Counted from the first letter of the stretch, positions 45,195-53,808 are shown. The stretch: 64,000 bases of DNA from Gellertiella hungarica (GCF_014197145.1 NZ_JACIEZ010000013.1:35214-99213); one strand, 5' to 3'. Notes: generated by a model not told the origin, from the sequence alone. A program made the numbers and translations.

Positions 45195-47099
45195 CTAGCG
45201 GAAGGTGCCCGCGCGGGGCGGCAGGGCCGGCACGTCGAAGGCGGCGGGCGGCTCGCCGGCCCGGGCGCGGTCGGCCATCGTGCGGAACGCCGCCTCCAGA
45301 TGGCGGCAGAACCGCTCGGAATCGAAGAGCGGTGCGCGGAAGCGGTTTTCCTCGAGCCGCGCCTTCAGCGCGTCCGACGTTCCCGGGGAACGGGCGATGG
45401 CGGATGCCAGCGCCACGAAGCCCTCGCGTCCCTCGGCCACCAGCTCCGGCAGGCCGATGGCGTGAAGCAGGCTTTCCGAAACCCGCCCGGCAAAGGTCTG
45501 TCCCTTCATGGTGACAACCGGCAATCCCGCCCACAGCATGTCCGACGTGGTGGTGTGGCCGTTGCAGGGGAAGGTGTCGAGCGCGAGGTCCGCTGCCTGG
45601 ACGCGGGCGATATGATCCGCATAGGCGCATTTGCTGGCCGGATGTATCCGCGCCGGATCGATGCCGCGCCGGGCGAAGGCGGGCTTCACCGTCTGCCCGT
45701 GCGCCATGATCCAGAGATGCGCTTCGGGCGCTTCCTTCAGCACCTCGGCCCAGATGTCCAGCGTCCCGGGCGTGAGCTTCTTCGTGCCGTTGAACGAGGC
45801 GAAGAGGAAGACGTCCTCCGGCAGGCCGAGGGCGGCGCGGCTCACCGCCGCCGGTCGTTGCCGGGCAGAGGGATCGTTCGGCTGGTAGCTTTCGGGCAGG
45901 CGGCAGAAGAGCTCGTGGAAATGCGGTGCGGAGCCGTCCGGCAGCGTGAACCGGTCGCCGATCACATAGTCGCAATCCACGCCTGCGGCCGATCCGGGAA
46001 AGCCCAGCCACGCCACCTGCACCGGCGCGGCCTGCCGGTTGAAGATGCCGCAGCGGTGATTGCCGGTGTGGCCCTTGAGGTCCACCAGAATGTCGATGCC
46101 GCGGGCACGGATCGCGGCTTCTGCGGCCGCGTCGTCCATCTCGCGGATGGAGACGATCTTGCCCCAGCCGGATCGCCCGCCGCCATCGAAGGACCGGTAC
46201 TTCTCCGGTGTGGCGCAGAACAGCGTGATCTCGAACCGGTTGCGGTCATGGTGACGCAACACGTCGCCCAGAAGCCGCATGGTCGCGTGGTCGTCCCAGA
46301 GGTCGGAGCTGACATAGCCGATGCGGATGCGCTCGCCCCAGCGATGCGGCATCGCGCGCCGCCTGCGGCGGCTTTCCTCCGTGTAGAGCGGCAGGGCGCC
46401 GGTGTTCGCCGCCTTGCGCAGCAGGGCCTCATCCTCCAGCCAGATGAGCGCGGCATGGGGTTCCTCGAATTGCAGGATCGCCGTGTTGCCGCGTGCCAGT
46501 TCCGCGCGGATCGCCGCTTCTTCCTTCTCCACCACCTCGAATTCGCATCTCTCCCGGGCAAAGCCCAGATGGGTGAAGCGGATGTAGGGATCGTTCGGGA
46601 AAAGGGCCCGGAGCTTGCGGTACACGACGGCATTGGAGGGCGAGTAGGGGTCGCTCGCAAGCAGCCGCGCCGCCATCTGCAGGTGTTCCGGCACCTCGCT
46701 CTCGACCAGCCGGTGCTTCAGCGCGTCGACGAGCTGCAATTCGCCGGTCTTTTCGAAGATGGTGATGAGCATGAAGGCGAGGGCGGGGTCCTCGGGCCGC
46801 TGCTGCAGGAGGCGAAGGGCGATCAGCTGCGCCTTGTCGTCGTTGCCGGCGGCGAGGTGAAGTTCGGCCGCCCGCCTGGCGTGGTCGTAGGCGGCGGATT
46901 GACTGAGCGCCGCCGCGCTTTCGAAGAATTCCGCCGCATCGGCCTTGTGCCCCATTCCGGCCAGCGCTTCGCCCACCAGCGCCAGCACCTCTTCGCTGCT
47001 GTCGGGGGTGATGATCGGCTGAAGCACGGCCAGCGCTTCGCCGTAGCGGCGCGTCTCCAGCCTGGCGCGCGCCTCCTGAATGCGGGCATCGACGGTCAA
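45195..47099 (-). CDS. Second SPINDLY-like O-linked glycosyltransferase (GT41 family)
   Basis: A 634-residue cytosolic protein with the same two-part layout as the 6396-8348 protein: helical TPR-like N-terminal half and GT41 catalytic half. Shared segments include [63 protein letters not shown] and SESLLHAIGLP. The start is at 47099. It is monocistronic, converging on the sugar operon, with no nucleotide-sugar genes beside it. Bacterial OGT-like enzymes modify serine/threonine residues of proteins, in some species flagellin; targets here are unknown. Confidence 0.82.
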   Translation of the reverse strand: MTVDARIQEARARLETRRYGEALAVLQPIITPDSSEEVLALVGEALAGMGHKADAAEFFESAAALSQSAAYDHARRAAELHLAAGNDDKAQLIALRLLQQRPEDPALAFMLITIFEKTGELQLVDALKHRLVESEVPEHLQMAARLLASDPYSPSNAVVYRKLRALFPNDPYIRFTHLGFARERCEFEVVEKEEAAIRAELARGNTAILQFEEPHAALIWLEDEALLRKAANTGALPLYTEESRRRRRAMPHRWGERIRIGYVSSDLWDDHATMRLLGDVLRHHDRNRFEITLFCATPEKYRSFDGGGRSGWGKIVSIREMDDAAAEAAIRARGIDILVDLKGHTGNHRCGIFNRQAAPVQVAWLGFPGSAAGVDCDYVIGDRFTLPDGSAPHFHELFCRLPESYQPNDPSARQRPAAVSRAALGLPEDVFLFASFNGTKKLTPGTLDIWAEVLKEAPEAHLWIMAHGQTVKPAFARRGIDPARIHPASKCAYADHIARVQAADLALDTFPCNGHTTTSDMLWAGLPVVTMKGQTFAGRVSESLLHAIGLPELVAEGREGFVALASAIARSPGTSDALKARLEENRFRAPLFDSERFCRHLEAAFRTMADRARAGEPPAAFDVPALPPRAGTFR

Positions 47100-47172
47100 G
47101 ACTCGTCTCCAAAATCACATAAGTATCGGAGACGAGCCTTACGAACCGAGCCTTGCGCGTTGCTGATGCCGC

Positions 47173-48168
47173 TCAGCTTTTTCCGAGGCATTCCGTGAGC
47201 GAGGAAGCGATGGTGCGCATCAGGGTGAAGTAGAGGTCGGGCCCTTCGGCAAGCGTGCCGCCCTCCGGATCCAGCGTGCCGGAGCGCGCCGCGGATCCTT
47301 CCGTCACCACCCCCACGAGCTTCGGCTCGAACTGCGGCTCGGCGAAGACGCAGGTGGCGCCCAGCGAGGCGATCTTGTCGTGGATTTCGCGCACGCGCTC
47401 CGCTCCCGGAGGCGTTTCGGGCGAGACGGTGATCGAGCCTGCGACCCTCAGCCCGTAGCGCTTTTCGAAATACTGGTAGGCATCGTGGAACACCACGAAG
47501 GGCTTGTTCCGGATGGGGGCCAGCGTATCGGCAAGCTCCCGGTCGAGCGCCTCCAGATTGGCCTCCACCGCCCGTGCATTCGCCCGGTACTGCTCGGCAT
47601 GGGCGGGGTCTGCCTTTTCCAGCGTATCGCGGATGCTTTCCACCATGGCCACCGCATTTTGCGGGTCCAGCCAGAAATGCAGGTCGTAGGCGCCTTCTTC
47701 CCCGTGGTCGTGATGGGCCTCTTCCGCGCCGTCGTGATCCGCATGGGCTTCCTCGGCGTGATCGCCGTCGTCATGGGCTTCGAATGCGCCGCCTTCGCGG
47801 AAGGGAAGCTTCGTCAGGCCGGGCGCATCCTGCATCGCCACGATCTGCGCATTGGCGCCCAGGGATTTCATCGGCTCTTCGAGAAAATGCTCGAAATCCG
47901 CGCCCATCCAGAAGATCACCTTCGCACTCTCGATGTCGGCCGCATTGGAGGGCTTCAGGCTGTAGGTGTGCGGCGATGCCGAGCCGCCGACGATGAGCTT
48001 CGGCTCGCCGACGCCCTGCATGACCGCCGCCACCAGCGAATGCAGCGGCTTGACCGATGCGGTCACGACCGGCGCTTCCTGGCCGTGGGCGGGAAAGCTG
48101 CCGAGCAGCGAGAGCGAAACGCCGGCCGCCAGACCTGCGAAGGGAAACCATTTGCTGAGCGTCACCAC
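47173..48168 (-). CDS. znuA: Zinc ABC transporter substrate-binding protein ZnuA
   Basis: A 331-residue periplasmic cluster A-I binding protein with signal peptide (about residues 1-30, ending AHGQ). A histidine- and acid-rich loop between about 128 and 160 (repeats of HDHGEE, HADHDG) is the zinc-trapping insertion typical of ZnuA. Ligand histidines occur in GSASPHTYSLKPS, DLHFWLDP and VVFHDAYQYF. It is divergent from znuC across two Zur-like palindromes. Confidence 0.94.
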   Translation of the reverse strand: MVTLSKWFPFAGLAAGVSLSLLGSFPAHGQEAPVVTASVKPLHSLVAAVMQGVGEPKLIVGGSASPHTYSLKPSNAADIESAKVIFWMGADFEHFLEEPMKSLGANAQIVAMQDAPGLTKLPFREGGAFEAHDDGDHAEEAHADHDGAEEAHHDHGEEGAYDLHFWLDPQNAVAMVESIRDTLEKADPAHAEQYRANARAVEANLEALDRELADTLAPIRNKPFVVFHDAYQYFEKRYGLRVAGSITVSPETPPGAERVREIHDKIASLGATCVFAEPQFEPKLVGVVTEGSAARSGTLDPEGGTLAEGPDLYFTLMRTIASSLTECLGKS

Positions 48169-48180
48169 TTGCCTCCGTTT

Positions 48181-48195
48181 TGTAATGTTATTACA
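48181..48195. promoter_or_regulatory. Zur-type palindrome, copy 1
   Basis: TGTAATGTTATTACA is a perfect palindrome with a three-base centre, 12 bases upstream of znuA. It resembles alphaproteobacterial Zur boxes. Confidence 0.75.
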
Positions 48196-48202
48196 TTCAT
48201 TG

Positions 48203-48217
48203 CGTTATGCTATAACG
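48203..48217. promoter_or_regulatory. Zur-type palindrome, copy 2
   Basis: CGTTATGCTATAACG is a perfect palindrome with the same three-base centre, 22 bases from copy 1 centre to centre and 39 bases before znuC. Two boxes on about two helical turns could bind two Zur dimers on the same face. Confidence 0.75.
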
Positions 48218-48256
48218 TGTGGCATAGGCTGTGGCAACAGGCATGAAAGAGAAAAA

Positions 48257-49177
48257 ATGCTCGACCGCTCTTCCCCGAATGGCCCGCCGCTGATCACCCT
48301 CAAGGGGGTGGGCGTGCGCCGTGGCGACCGCTGGCTCGTGCGCGATGTCGGCTTTTCCGTCAGCCCGCGCGAGATCGTGACGCTCATCGGGCCGAACGGT
48401 TCCGGCAAATCCACCACCGCCAAAACCGCGACCGGGGTCCTCAAGCCCACGGAAGGCTGGGTCGAGCGCCGGCCCGGCCTGCGGATCGGCTATGTGCCGC
48501 AGAAGCTGCAGGTGGACTGGACGCTGCCGCTGACGGTGCGCCGGCTGATGACGCTGACGGGCCCGCTGGCCGAAAGCGACCTCGTTGCCGCGCTCGAGGC
48601 TGCCGGCATCGCCCACATGGCGGGCGCCGAGGTGCAGCATCTCTCGGGCGGCGAGTTCCAGCGCGCGCTCCTTGCCCGCGCCATAGCCCGCAAGCCCGAT
48701 CTGCTGGTGCTCGACGAGCCGGTGCAGGGTGTCGATTTCAATGGCGAGATTGCCCTTTACGAGCTCATCCGCAAGATCCGCGACGAGACCGGCTGCGGCA
48801 TCCTGCTGATTTCCCACGACCTGCACGTGGTCATGGCCGAGACGGATACCGTGATCTGCCTGAACGGCCATGTCTGCTGCCGGGGAACGCCGGCTGCCGT
48901 CTCGAAAAGCCCGGAATATTCGCGGCTCTTCGGCGGTCGTGCGGCGGGAGCGCTCGCCTTCTACAACCACCAGCACGATCACACCCATCTGCCGGATGGC
49001 CGCGTTCTCCACGCGGACGGGCAGATCACGGATCGCTGCTATCCCGGTGACGGACATCATCCGGGCCATGTCCATGACGATGATTGCGGCTGCGGCGAGC
49101 CCCGCCTGCACCTGATGTACAAGGGCAGGCTTCAGCCCGAAGTGCCCGCCACGGGCGAGGGGGCTGCCGATGCTTGA
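48257..49177 (+). CDS. znuC: Zinc ABC transporter ATP-binding protein ZnuC
   Basis: A 306-residue ATPase: Walker A GPNGSGKST (about residues 45-53), signature HLSGGEFQR, Walker B LLVLDEPVQGVD. It has a long histidine-rich C-terminal tail (HQHDHTHL, GDGHHPGHVHDDDCGCG) that most ABC ATPases lack and that may bind zinc. ATG 48257 gives the normal start; the ORF is open further upstream without support. It overlaps znuB by 8 bases. Confidence 0.93.
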   Translation: MLDRSSPNGPPLITLKGVGVRRGDRWLVRDVGFSVSPREIVTLIGPNGSGKSTTAKTATGVLKPTEGWVERRPGLRIGYVPQKLQVDWTLPLTVRRLMTLTGPLAESDLVAALEAAGIAHMAGAEVQHLSGGEFQRALLARAIARKPDLLVLDEPVQGVDFNGEIALYELIRKIRDETGCGILLISHDLHVVMAETDTVICLNGHVCCRGTPAAVSKSPEYSRLFGGRAAGALAFYNHQHDHTHLPDGRVLHADGQITDRCYPGDGHHPGHVHDDDCGCGEPRLHLMYKGRLQPEVPATGEGAADA

Positions 49178-49994
49178 CGATTTCTTCTTCCGCGCCATGC
49201 TGGCCGGCATCGGCCTTGCCATCACCACCGGTCCGCTCGGCTGCTTCATCATCTGGCGGCGGATGGCCTATTTCGGCGATACGATGGCCCATTCCGCGCT
49301 GCTCGGCATTGCGCTTTCGCTTCTCTTCAGCGTCAACCTGATGGTGAGCGTCTTCGTCGTGGCGGCGGCCATTTCTCTCCTGCTCATCGTGCTGCAGAAG
49401 CGCGGCGGGCTGTCCGCCGATGCGCTGCTCGGCATCCTGTCCCACGCGACGCTTGCCATCGGCCTCGTCATCGTCGCCTTCATGACCTGGGTGCGCGTCG
49501 ACCTGATGGGCTTCCTCTTCGGCGATATCCTTGCGGTTTCCCGGCAGGATGTCGGCATCATCTGGGGCGGCGGGGTGCTGGTGCTGGCCGCTGTCGCGGC
49601 GCTCTGGCGGCCGCTGCTTGCCTCCACCGTCTCGGCCGAGATCGCCGAGGCCGAGGGCATGCATCCGGAAAGGGCAAAGCTGGCCTTCATGCTCCTGATG
49701 GCGCTGGTGATCGCGATTGCCATGAAGATCGTCGGCATCCTGCTCATCACCTCGCTGCTGGTGATCCCGGCGGCTGCCGCGCGCCGCTTCTCCCGCACGC
49801 CGGAGATGATGGCGGTGCTTGCCTCGCTCATCGGTGCGGCGGCGGTGGTCGGCGGGCTCTACGGCTCCCTGCACTACGACACGCCCTCCGGCCCCTCGAT
49901 CGCCGTTGCGGCACTCATGATGTTCCTGATCAGCCTCCTGCCTTTCGGCCGCGGTGCCGGGGCGGAGGCTGCAGAAAGGGAGGGCCGCCGATGA
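49170..49994 (+). CDS. znuB: Zinc ABC transporter permease ZnuB
   Basis: A 274-residue polytopic membrane protein of the ABC-3 family with about eight helices and the segments GCFIIWRRMAYFGDTMAHSALLG and KIVGILLITSLLVIPAA AARRFS (given as landmarks). It forms the zinc channel with ZnuC and ZnuA. It overlaps zur by four bases (ATGA). Confidence 0.93.
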   Translation: MLDDFFFRAMLAGIGLAITTGPLGCFIIWRRMAYFGDTMAHSALLGIALSLLFSVNLMVSVFVVAAAISLLLIVLQKRGGLSADALLGILSHATLAIGLVIVAFMTWVRVDLMGFLFGDILAVSRQDVGIIWGGGVLVLAAVAALWRPLLASTVSAEIAEAEGMHPERAKLAFMLLMALVIAIAMKIVGILLITSLLVIPAAAARRFSRTPEMMAVLASLIGAAAVVGGLYGSLHYDTPSGPSIAVAALMMFLISLLPFGRGAGAEAAEREGRR

Positions 49995-50398
49995 TTGCGC
50001 CCGCACTGACCAAGAACCAGAGCCTTGTCTTCGACGTGCTGGTGCGCGCCGAACAGCCGATCAGCGCCTACACCATCCTGGACCGGTTGCGGGATCACGG
50101 CTTCCGCGCGCCGCTGCAGGTCTACCGTGCCCTCGACAAACTGACCGAGGCGGGGCTGGTGCACCGGCTGGAAAGCCTCAACGCCTTCGTCGCCTGCGCC
50201 CATCGCAACGCTTCCTGCTGCGGCGGGCATTCGCACGGAACGGTTGCCTTTGCGATCTGCACGGGATGCGGGCAGGCGGACGAATTCCACGATCACGAGA
50301 TCGATCATCGCCTGACGGTCTGGGCGAAGGCCCGCAATTTCCGTCCGGAAAAGACCACCATCGAGATCCGCGGGCTTTGCGCGCGCTGCGCCGCCTGA
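49991..50398 (+). CDS. zur: Zinc uptake regulator Zur (Fur family)
   Basis: A 135-residue Fur-family repressor. The winged helix includes SAYTILDRLRDHGFRAPLQVYRAL, and metal-binding residues occur in HRNASCCGGHSHG, CTGCGQADEFHDHEID and the final CARCAA pair. With zinc it should bind the two palindromes in front of znuA/znuC and shut off uptake, including its own gene as the third in znuC-znuB-zur. Confidence 0.93.
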   Translation: MIAPALTKNQSLVFDVLVRAEQPISAYTILDRLRDHGFRAPLQVYRALDKLTEAGLVHRLESLNAFVACAHRNASCCGGHSHGTVAFAICTGCGQADEFHDHEIDHRLTVWAKARNFRPEKTTIEIRGLCARCAA

Positions 50399-50424
50399 GA
50401 CGGGCGAGGGCGCCGTCTGCATGG

Positions 50425-50452
50425 AAAAGGGCACGGTCTCCGTGCCCTTCCT
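50425..50452 (+). terminator. Terminator of znuC-znuB-zur
   Basis: Perfect 10-bp stem AAGGGCACGG (50427-50436) / CCGTGCCCTT (50440-50449) with TCT loop. A-rich before and only weakly T-rich after. Confidence 0.7.
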
Positions 50453-50459
50453 GGCCTTG

Positions 50460-50540
50460 AGGTGAGCCCGGGGCGTCACGGGGTGAGCCCGGGCATCACG
50501 CAGTGAACCCGGGTATAACGAGATCAGCCCGGGAGTATCG
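50460..50540. repeat. Four degenerate tandem copies of a 20-bp unit
   Basis: The unit is close to GGTGAGCCCGGGCATCACG, recurring every 20-21 bases; the CCCGGG core is kept in all four copies while the flanks drift. It lies between the zur terminator and the small DUF1127-like gene. No function is apparent. Confidence 0.7.
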
Positions 50541-50557
50541 CGGGACGTCGCGGTCGC

Positions 50558-50824
50558 CTAGGGACGCCGAAGGATCAGCCGCTCGAGGAAGCGCAGCGAC
50601 GCGGAGAGCGTTTCGAGCGGCAGCGGGCGGGCGACCATGTGCGGCTCCAGGCCGATGTCCCGCAGCAGATGCTCGGGAAGGCGCGCCACATCGGGTGTGA
50701 TGACAACAGGTGCCACCGCAATGGTCGGTTCGACCAGCCGAAGATGGGTTGCGGTCCTGGTGCGCGGAGCGGGCGAGGCTGCCGGGGCGTCCCAGCCAGC
50801 CTGGATTTTGAGGGAAACGGACAT
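50558..50824 (-). CDS. Small DUF1127-like protein
   Basis: An 88-residue protein with a variable N-terminal half and a C-terminal segment LPEHLLRDIGLEPHMVARP that fits the LSDHLLRDIGL core of DUF1127 proteins. DUF1127 proteins are small and arginine-rich, and some bind RNA or affect phosphate and carbon metabolism in rhizobia. The assignment is by motif only. ATG 50824 is chosen (AGGATC upstream); ATG 50839 is possible. Confidence 0.6.
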   Translation of the reverse strand: MSVSLKIQAGWDAPAASPAPRTRTATHLRLVEPTIAVAPVVITPDVARLPEHLLRDIGLEPHMVARPLPLETLSASLRFLERLILRRP

Positions 50825-50919
50825 GATCCTGCCTTTCATATGCGAGCGGGCTTTCGCCCATTGCAGGGATCATGCACTTTCAGCTTGCATTGGGGAAACG
50901 CGGAATACTTGAGAGTGCT

Positions 50920-51864
50920 TCAAGGAAAACTTGATCCTGCCGCCTCGCGGCCCTGCACCGCCCTTGCGGCTTCCAGCACCCAGTCGCGGAACACGGCCAC
51001 CCGCTCGTTCAGCGTTTCGGCGGTGGGGTAGACCAGGTAGTAGCCGAATTCCGGCGGGACGGTGACGCCGAGGTCGAACGGCCGGACGAGCCGTCCTTCC
51101 GAAAGGTCGTTCGCGACCATGGAAAAATCCGCCAGCGCCACGACCTCGCCCGTCATCGCCGCCTCGATGGCGTCCGAGGACTTTTCGAAGACGAGCGTGT
51201 TGTCGTCGTCGAAATCCGGAATGCCCGCAGCGGCCATCCAGACCGACCAGGTGGGCCAGGTCAGGCCGTCGCCGGTCCAGTGGATATGAGCGAGCGTGTG
51301 CTGCAACAGGTCCGACGGCGTCCGGATGGGCCGCTCGCCCTTCAGCAGGCGGGGGCTGCAAACCGGCGCTATCACGTTGGAAAACAGGCGATCCGTCGTG
51401 CAGCCGGGATAGTTTCCCGTGCCGAAGCGGATGGCGATATCCACGTCGTCGATCTCGAAATCCCTGAGCTCGTAGGAGACATCGAAGCGCACGTCGATTT
51501 CAGGATGGCGCCGGCGGAACTCGACGATGTGCCGCATCAGCCATTTCGTCGCGAATTGCGGGTCGACCGTGACCTTGAGCTGGCGTTCGTCGCGCTTCAG
51601 CCGCGCGACCCGGCTTACGGCCCGGTTCATCGTGTCGATGGCCTCTTCCGCCGCCGCGCAGAGGATTTTTCCGGCATCCGTCAGCACCATCGACCGGCCG
51701 GTGCGCTGGAACAGCTCGTAGCCGAGCGTCGTCTCGAGTTCCTTTATCTGGAAGCTCACCGCAGCCGGGGTTAGGCCGAGTTCGTCGGCCGCCCGGGTGA
51801 AGTTGAGGTGCCGCCCGGCGGCGGCAAGGGTTCTGAGGGTGCGGGTGCCTGGCGCGCTTCGCAT
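50920..51864 (-). CDS. LysR-family transcriptional regulator (GcvA-like)
   Basis: A 314-residue regulator: winged helix-turn-helix at the N-terminus (RTLAAAGRHLNFTRAADELGLTPAAVSFQIKEL, key recognition helix TPAAVSFQI) and a two-lobed effector-binding domain. The subgroup resembles GcvA/AmpR-like regulators by segments such as WLMRHIVEFRRRHPEIDVR. No divergent target gene lies upstream; the neighbour upstream is a gamma-carbonic anhydrase on the same strand. Target unknown. Confidence 0.88.
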   Translation of the reverse strand: MRSAPGTRTLRTLAAAGRHLNFTRAADELGLTPAAVSFQIKELETTLGYELFQRTGRSMVLTDAGKILCAAAEEAIDTMNRAVSRVARLKRDERQLKVTVDPQFATKWLMRHIVEFRRRHPEIDVRFDVSYELRDFEIDDVDIAIRFGTGNYPGCTTDRLFSNVIAPVCSPRLLKGERPIRTPSDLLQHTLAHIHWTGDGLTWPTWSVWMAAAGIPDFDDDNTLVFEKSSDAIEAAMTGEVVALADFSMVANDLSEGRLVRPFDLGVTVPPEFGYYLVYPTAETLNERVAVFRDWVLEAARAVQGREAAGSSFP

Positions 51865-51945
51865 GGCGTCTGATAGTTTTCCTTGAAGTTCGGAAAAGCC
51901 TATCCGCGCCCGGCCCGAAGGTCAACGGCCGGCATCCGCCCGGCC

Positions 51946-52473
51946 TCAGAGGCGGCGCAGGTCCCGTGCGAAGCGCTTCCAGTTGCGCACATAGCTGTCG
52001 GCGGACCGTTTCAGCCCCTCGGCCGCCTTCTCGTCCAGCGTCCGGATGGCGCGGGCAGGCGAGCCGACGATCAGCGAATTGTCCGGAAACTCCTTCCCCT
52101 CCGTCACCAGCGCATTGGCGCCGATCAGGCAGTTGCGGCCGATCCTGGCGCCGTTCAGCACCGTCGCGCCCATGCCGACCAGCGAGTTTTCGCCGATGGT
52201 GCAGCCATGGACGATCGCATGATGGCCGATGGTGCAGCCCTCGCCGATGGTCACAGGGAAGCCGGGATCCACATGCACCATGACGCCTTCCTGGATGTTG
52301 GTGCGGGCGCCGATGGTGATCGGCTCGTTGTCGCCGCGCAGAACGGCACCGAACCAGATGCCGACATCCTCGCCGAGATGCACTTCGCCGATCACATGGG
52401 CGTCGGGGGCGACCCAGTAGCGGTCGTCGGCGGGCGTTTCGGGTGTCTTGTCGCCAAGCGAATAGAGCGGCAC
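51946..52473 (-). CDS. Gamma-carbonic anhydrase family protein (left-handed beta helix)
   Basis: A 175-residue hexapeptide-repeat protein. Isoleucine/valine-rich hexapeptides run from AHVIGEVHLGEDVGIWFGAVLRGD onward (repeat landmarks), and the zinc-site histidines appear in VMVHVDPG and IGHHAIVHGC. Members bind zinc or iron; many lack measurable carbonic anhydrase activity. GTG 52473 is chosen because GGAGGA lies seven bases upstream; the longer ORF start at 52527 lacks support. Confidence 0.85.
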   Translation of the reverse strand: MPLYSLGDKTPETPADDRYWVAPDAHVIGEVHLGEDVGIWFGAVLRGDNEPITIGARTNIQEGVMVHVDPGFPVTIGEGCTIGHHAIVHGCTIGENSLVGMGATVLNGARIGRNCLIGANALVTEGKEFPDNSLIVGSPARAIRTLDEKAAEGLKRSADSYVRNWKRFARDLRRL

Positions 52474-52498
52474 GGGCAGGTCCTCCGGTATGCGGGGT

Positions 52499-53203
52499 TC
52501 AGATGACGGTGAGACGGCGCGTGGCAATGCCGTCGATGCCGCAGGCGATCGTATCGCCGCGCGAGACGGGGCCGACGCCGGCGGGCGTGCCGGTCAGGAT
52601 CACGTCGCCGGGCGCGAGCACGAAAAGCCGGGACAGGGCGGCGATGATTTCCGGCACGCGCCAGATCATCTGCGCGATGTCGCCGGACTGGCGCCGGCTG
52701 CCATTGACCTCGAGCCAGATGCCTGCCTTATCAGGATGGCCGATCCGGGCCGCGGGCACGAGGGCAGAGCAGGGGGCGGACTGCTCGAAGGCCTTGGCGA
52801 CCTCCCAGGGCCGCCCCGCCTTCTTCGCCTCCGCCTGTCGGTCCCGCCGGGTGAAATCGATGGCCACGCCATAGCCGTAGACATGGCCGAGCGCGTCGTC
52901 CTCCGCAATATCCGCCCCGCCCTTGCCGATCGCCACCATCAGCTCCACCTCGTGATGCACATCGGCGGAGAGCGGCGGATAGGGAAAGTCACCGGGCGGC
53001 GACACCAGGTTGTCCGGGTTCTTCTGGAAGAAGAAGGGCGGTTCGCGGCTGGGATCGCCGCCCATCTCGAGCGCGTGGTCGGCATAGTTTCTCCCGACGC
53101 AATAGACCCGCCGGACCGGGAAAAGCCCATCCTCTCCCTCCACCGGAAGCAGCACCGGACGCGGCGCGGGTATGACCAGGCGGGAAGCTGCGGGTTCGGT
53201 CAT
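52499..53203 (-). CDS. Fumarylacetoacetate hydrolase family protein
   Basis: A 234-residue member of the FAH family. Landmarks are YCVGRNYADHALEMG (about residues 34-48), HHEVELMVAIGKGG with the metal-binding glutamates, DFTRRDRQ and a C-terminal DVILTGTPAGVGPV. Such enzymes act as acylpyruvate hydrolases or oxaloacetate decarboxylases. It is transcribed leftwards just ahead of the gamma-carbonic anhydrase gene, with a 25-base gap, so the two may be co-transcribed. Confidence 0.9.
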   Translation of the reverse strand: MTEPAASRLVIPAPRPVLLPVEGEDGLFPVRRVYCVGRNYADHALEMGGDPSREPPFFFQKNPDNLVSPPGDFPYPPLSADVHHEVELMVAIGKGGADIAEDDALGHVYGYGVAIDFTRRDRQAEAKKAGRPWEVAKAFEQSAPCSALVPAARIGHPDKAGIWLEVNGSRRQSGDIAQMIWRVPEIIAALSRLFVLAPGDVILTGTPAGVGPVSRGDTIACGIDGIATRRLTVI

Positions 53204-53353
53204 GTCGGTCTTTGCTCCTTTGGCGCGGGACTCGCGGAATGCATCGGTTTCTTCGGCTGCATTATGCCGATCCGGCGCGCCGGGGAAAGCTTTTCTCCGC
53301 CTGCCGAAGGGGCTGATTCCTGTGAATATTTTCAGTCAGCTGGCGTACCGAGC

Positions 53354-53379
53354 GGAACGATCCTGAACGAACCGCGTTC
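53354..53379 (+). promoter_or_regulatory. EcfG-type general stress response promoter
   Basis: GGAAC (53354-53358), 16 bases, then CGTTC (53375-53379) fits the alphaproteobacterial sigma EcfG consensus GGAAC-N16/17-CGTT. It lies about 77 bases before the start of the KGG-repeat stress gene. Confidence 0.7.
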
Positions 53380-53455
53380 AGCAAGTCCGGGCCCCGCTCA
53401 TGGGCCCTCCTTAGTGGGAATGGTCCCATCTCGTGACAACACGGAGGAAACAATC

Positions 53456-53713
53456 ATGGCGAACAACCAGGGTGGAAACCAGTCTGGTGGCCGGTCGACC
53501 CGGGGCTTTGCATCGATGGATCCTGCACGTCAGCGCGAAATCGCCTCCAAGGGCGGCATGTCTTCTGGCGGCAATTTCAAGAACGATCCGGCCCGGGCAG
53601 CGGCAGCCGGCCGCAAGGGCGGCGAGGCATCCGGCGGCAACTTCAAGAATGACCGCGAACGCGCGGCACAGGCAGGCCGCAAGGGCGGTGAAGCTTCGCA
53701 TGCAAGCCGGTGA
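53456..53713 (+). CDS. KGG-repeat stress-induced protein
   Basis: An 85-residue hydrophilic protein with repeated glycine-rich motifs: ASKGGMSSGGNF, AGRKGGEASGGNF, and AGRKGGEASHASR, with the intervening KNDPARAAA / KNDRERAAQ. This is the KGG (general stress protein 10-like, conidiation-type) repeat family, thought to be disordered and induced by stress. The upstream EcfG-type promoter fits that. Strong ribosome binding site CGGAGGAA. It ends before a perfect terminator. Confidence 0.9.
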   Translation: MANNQGGNQSGGRSTRGFASMDPARQREIASKGGMSSGGNFKNDPARAAAAGRKGGEASGGNFKNDRERAAQAGRKGGEASHASR

Positions 53714-53808
53714 GGCCGTGCGCCCCTTCTGGGCGCCGCCCGCTTGCCGGACCGAGGCGTGATCACCCGCGTAGCCCGTCCGGCAGACGACCGTTCTTTC
53801 GCGAAGCT

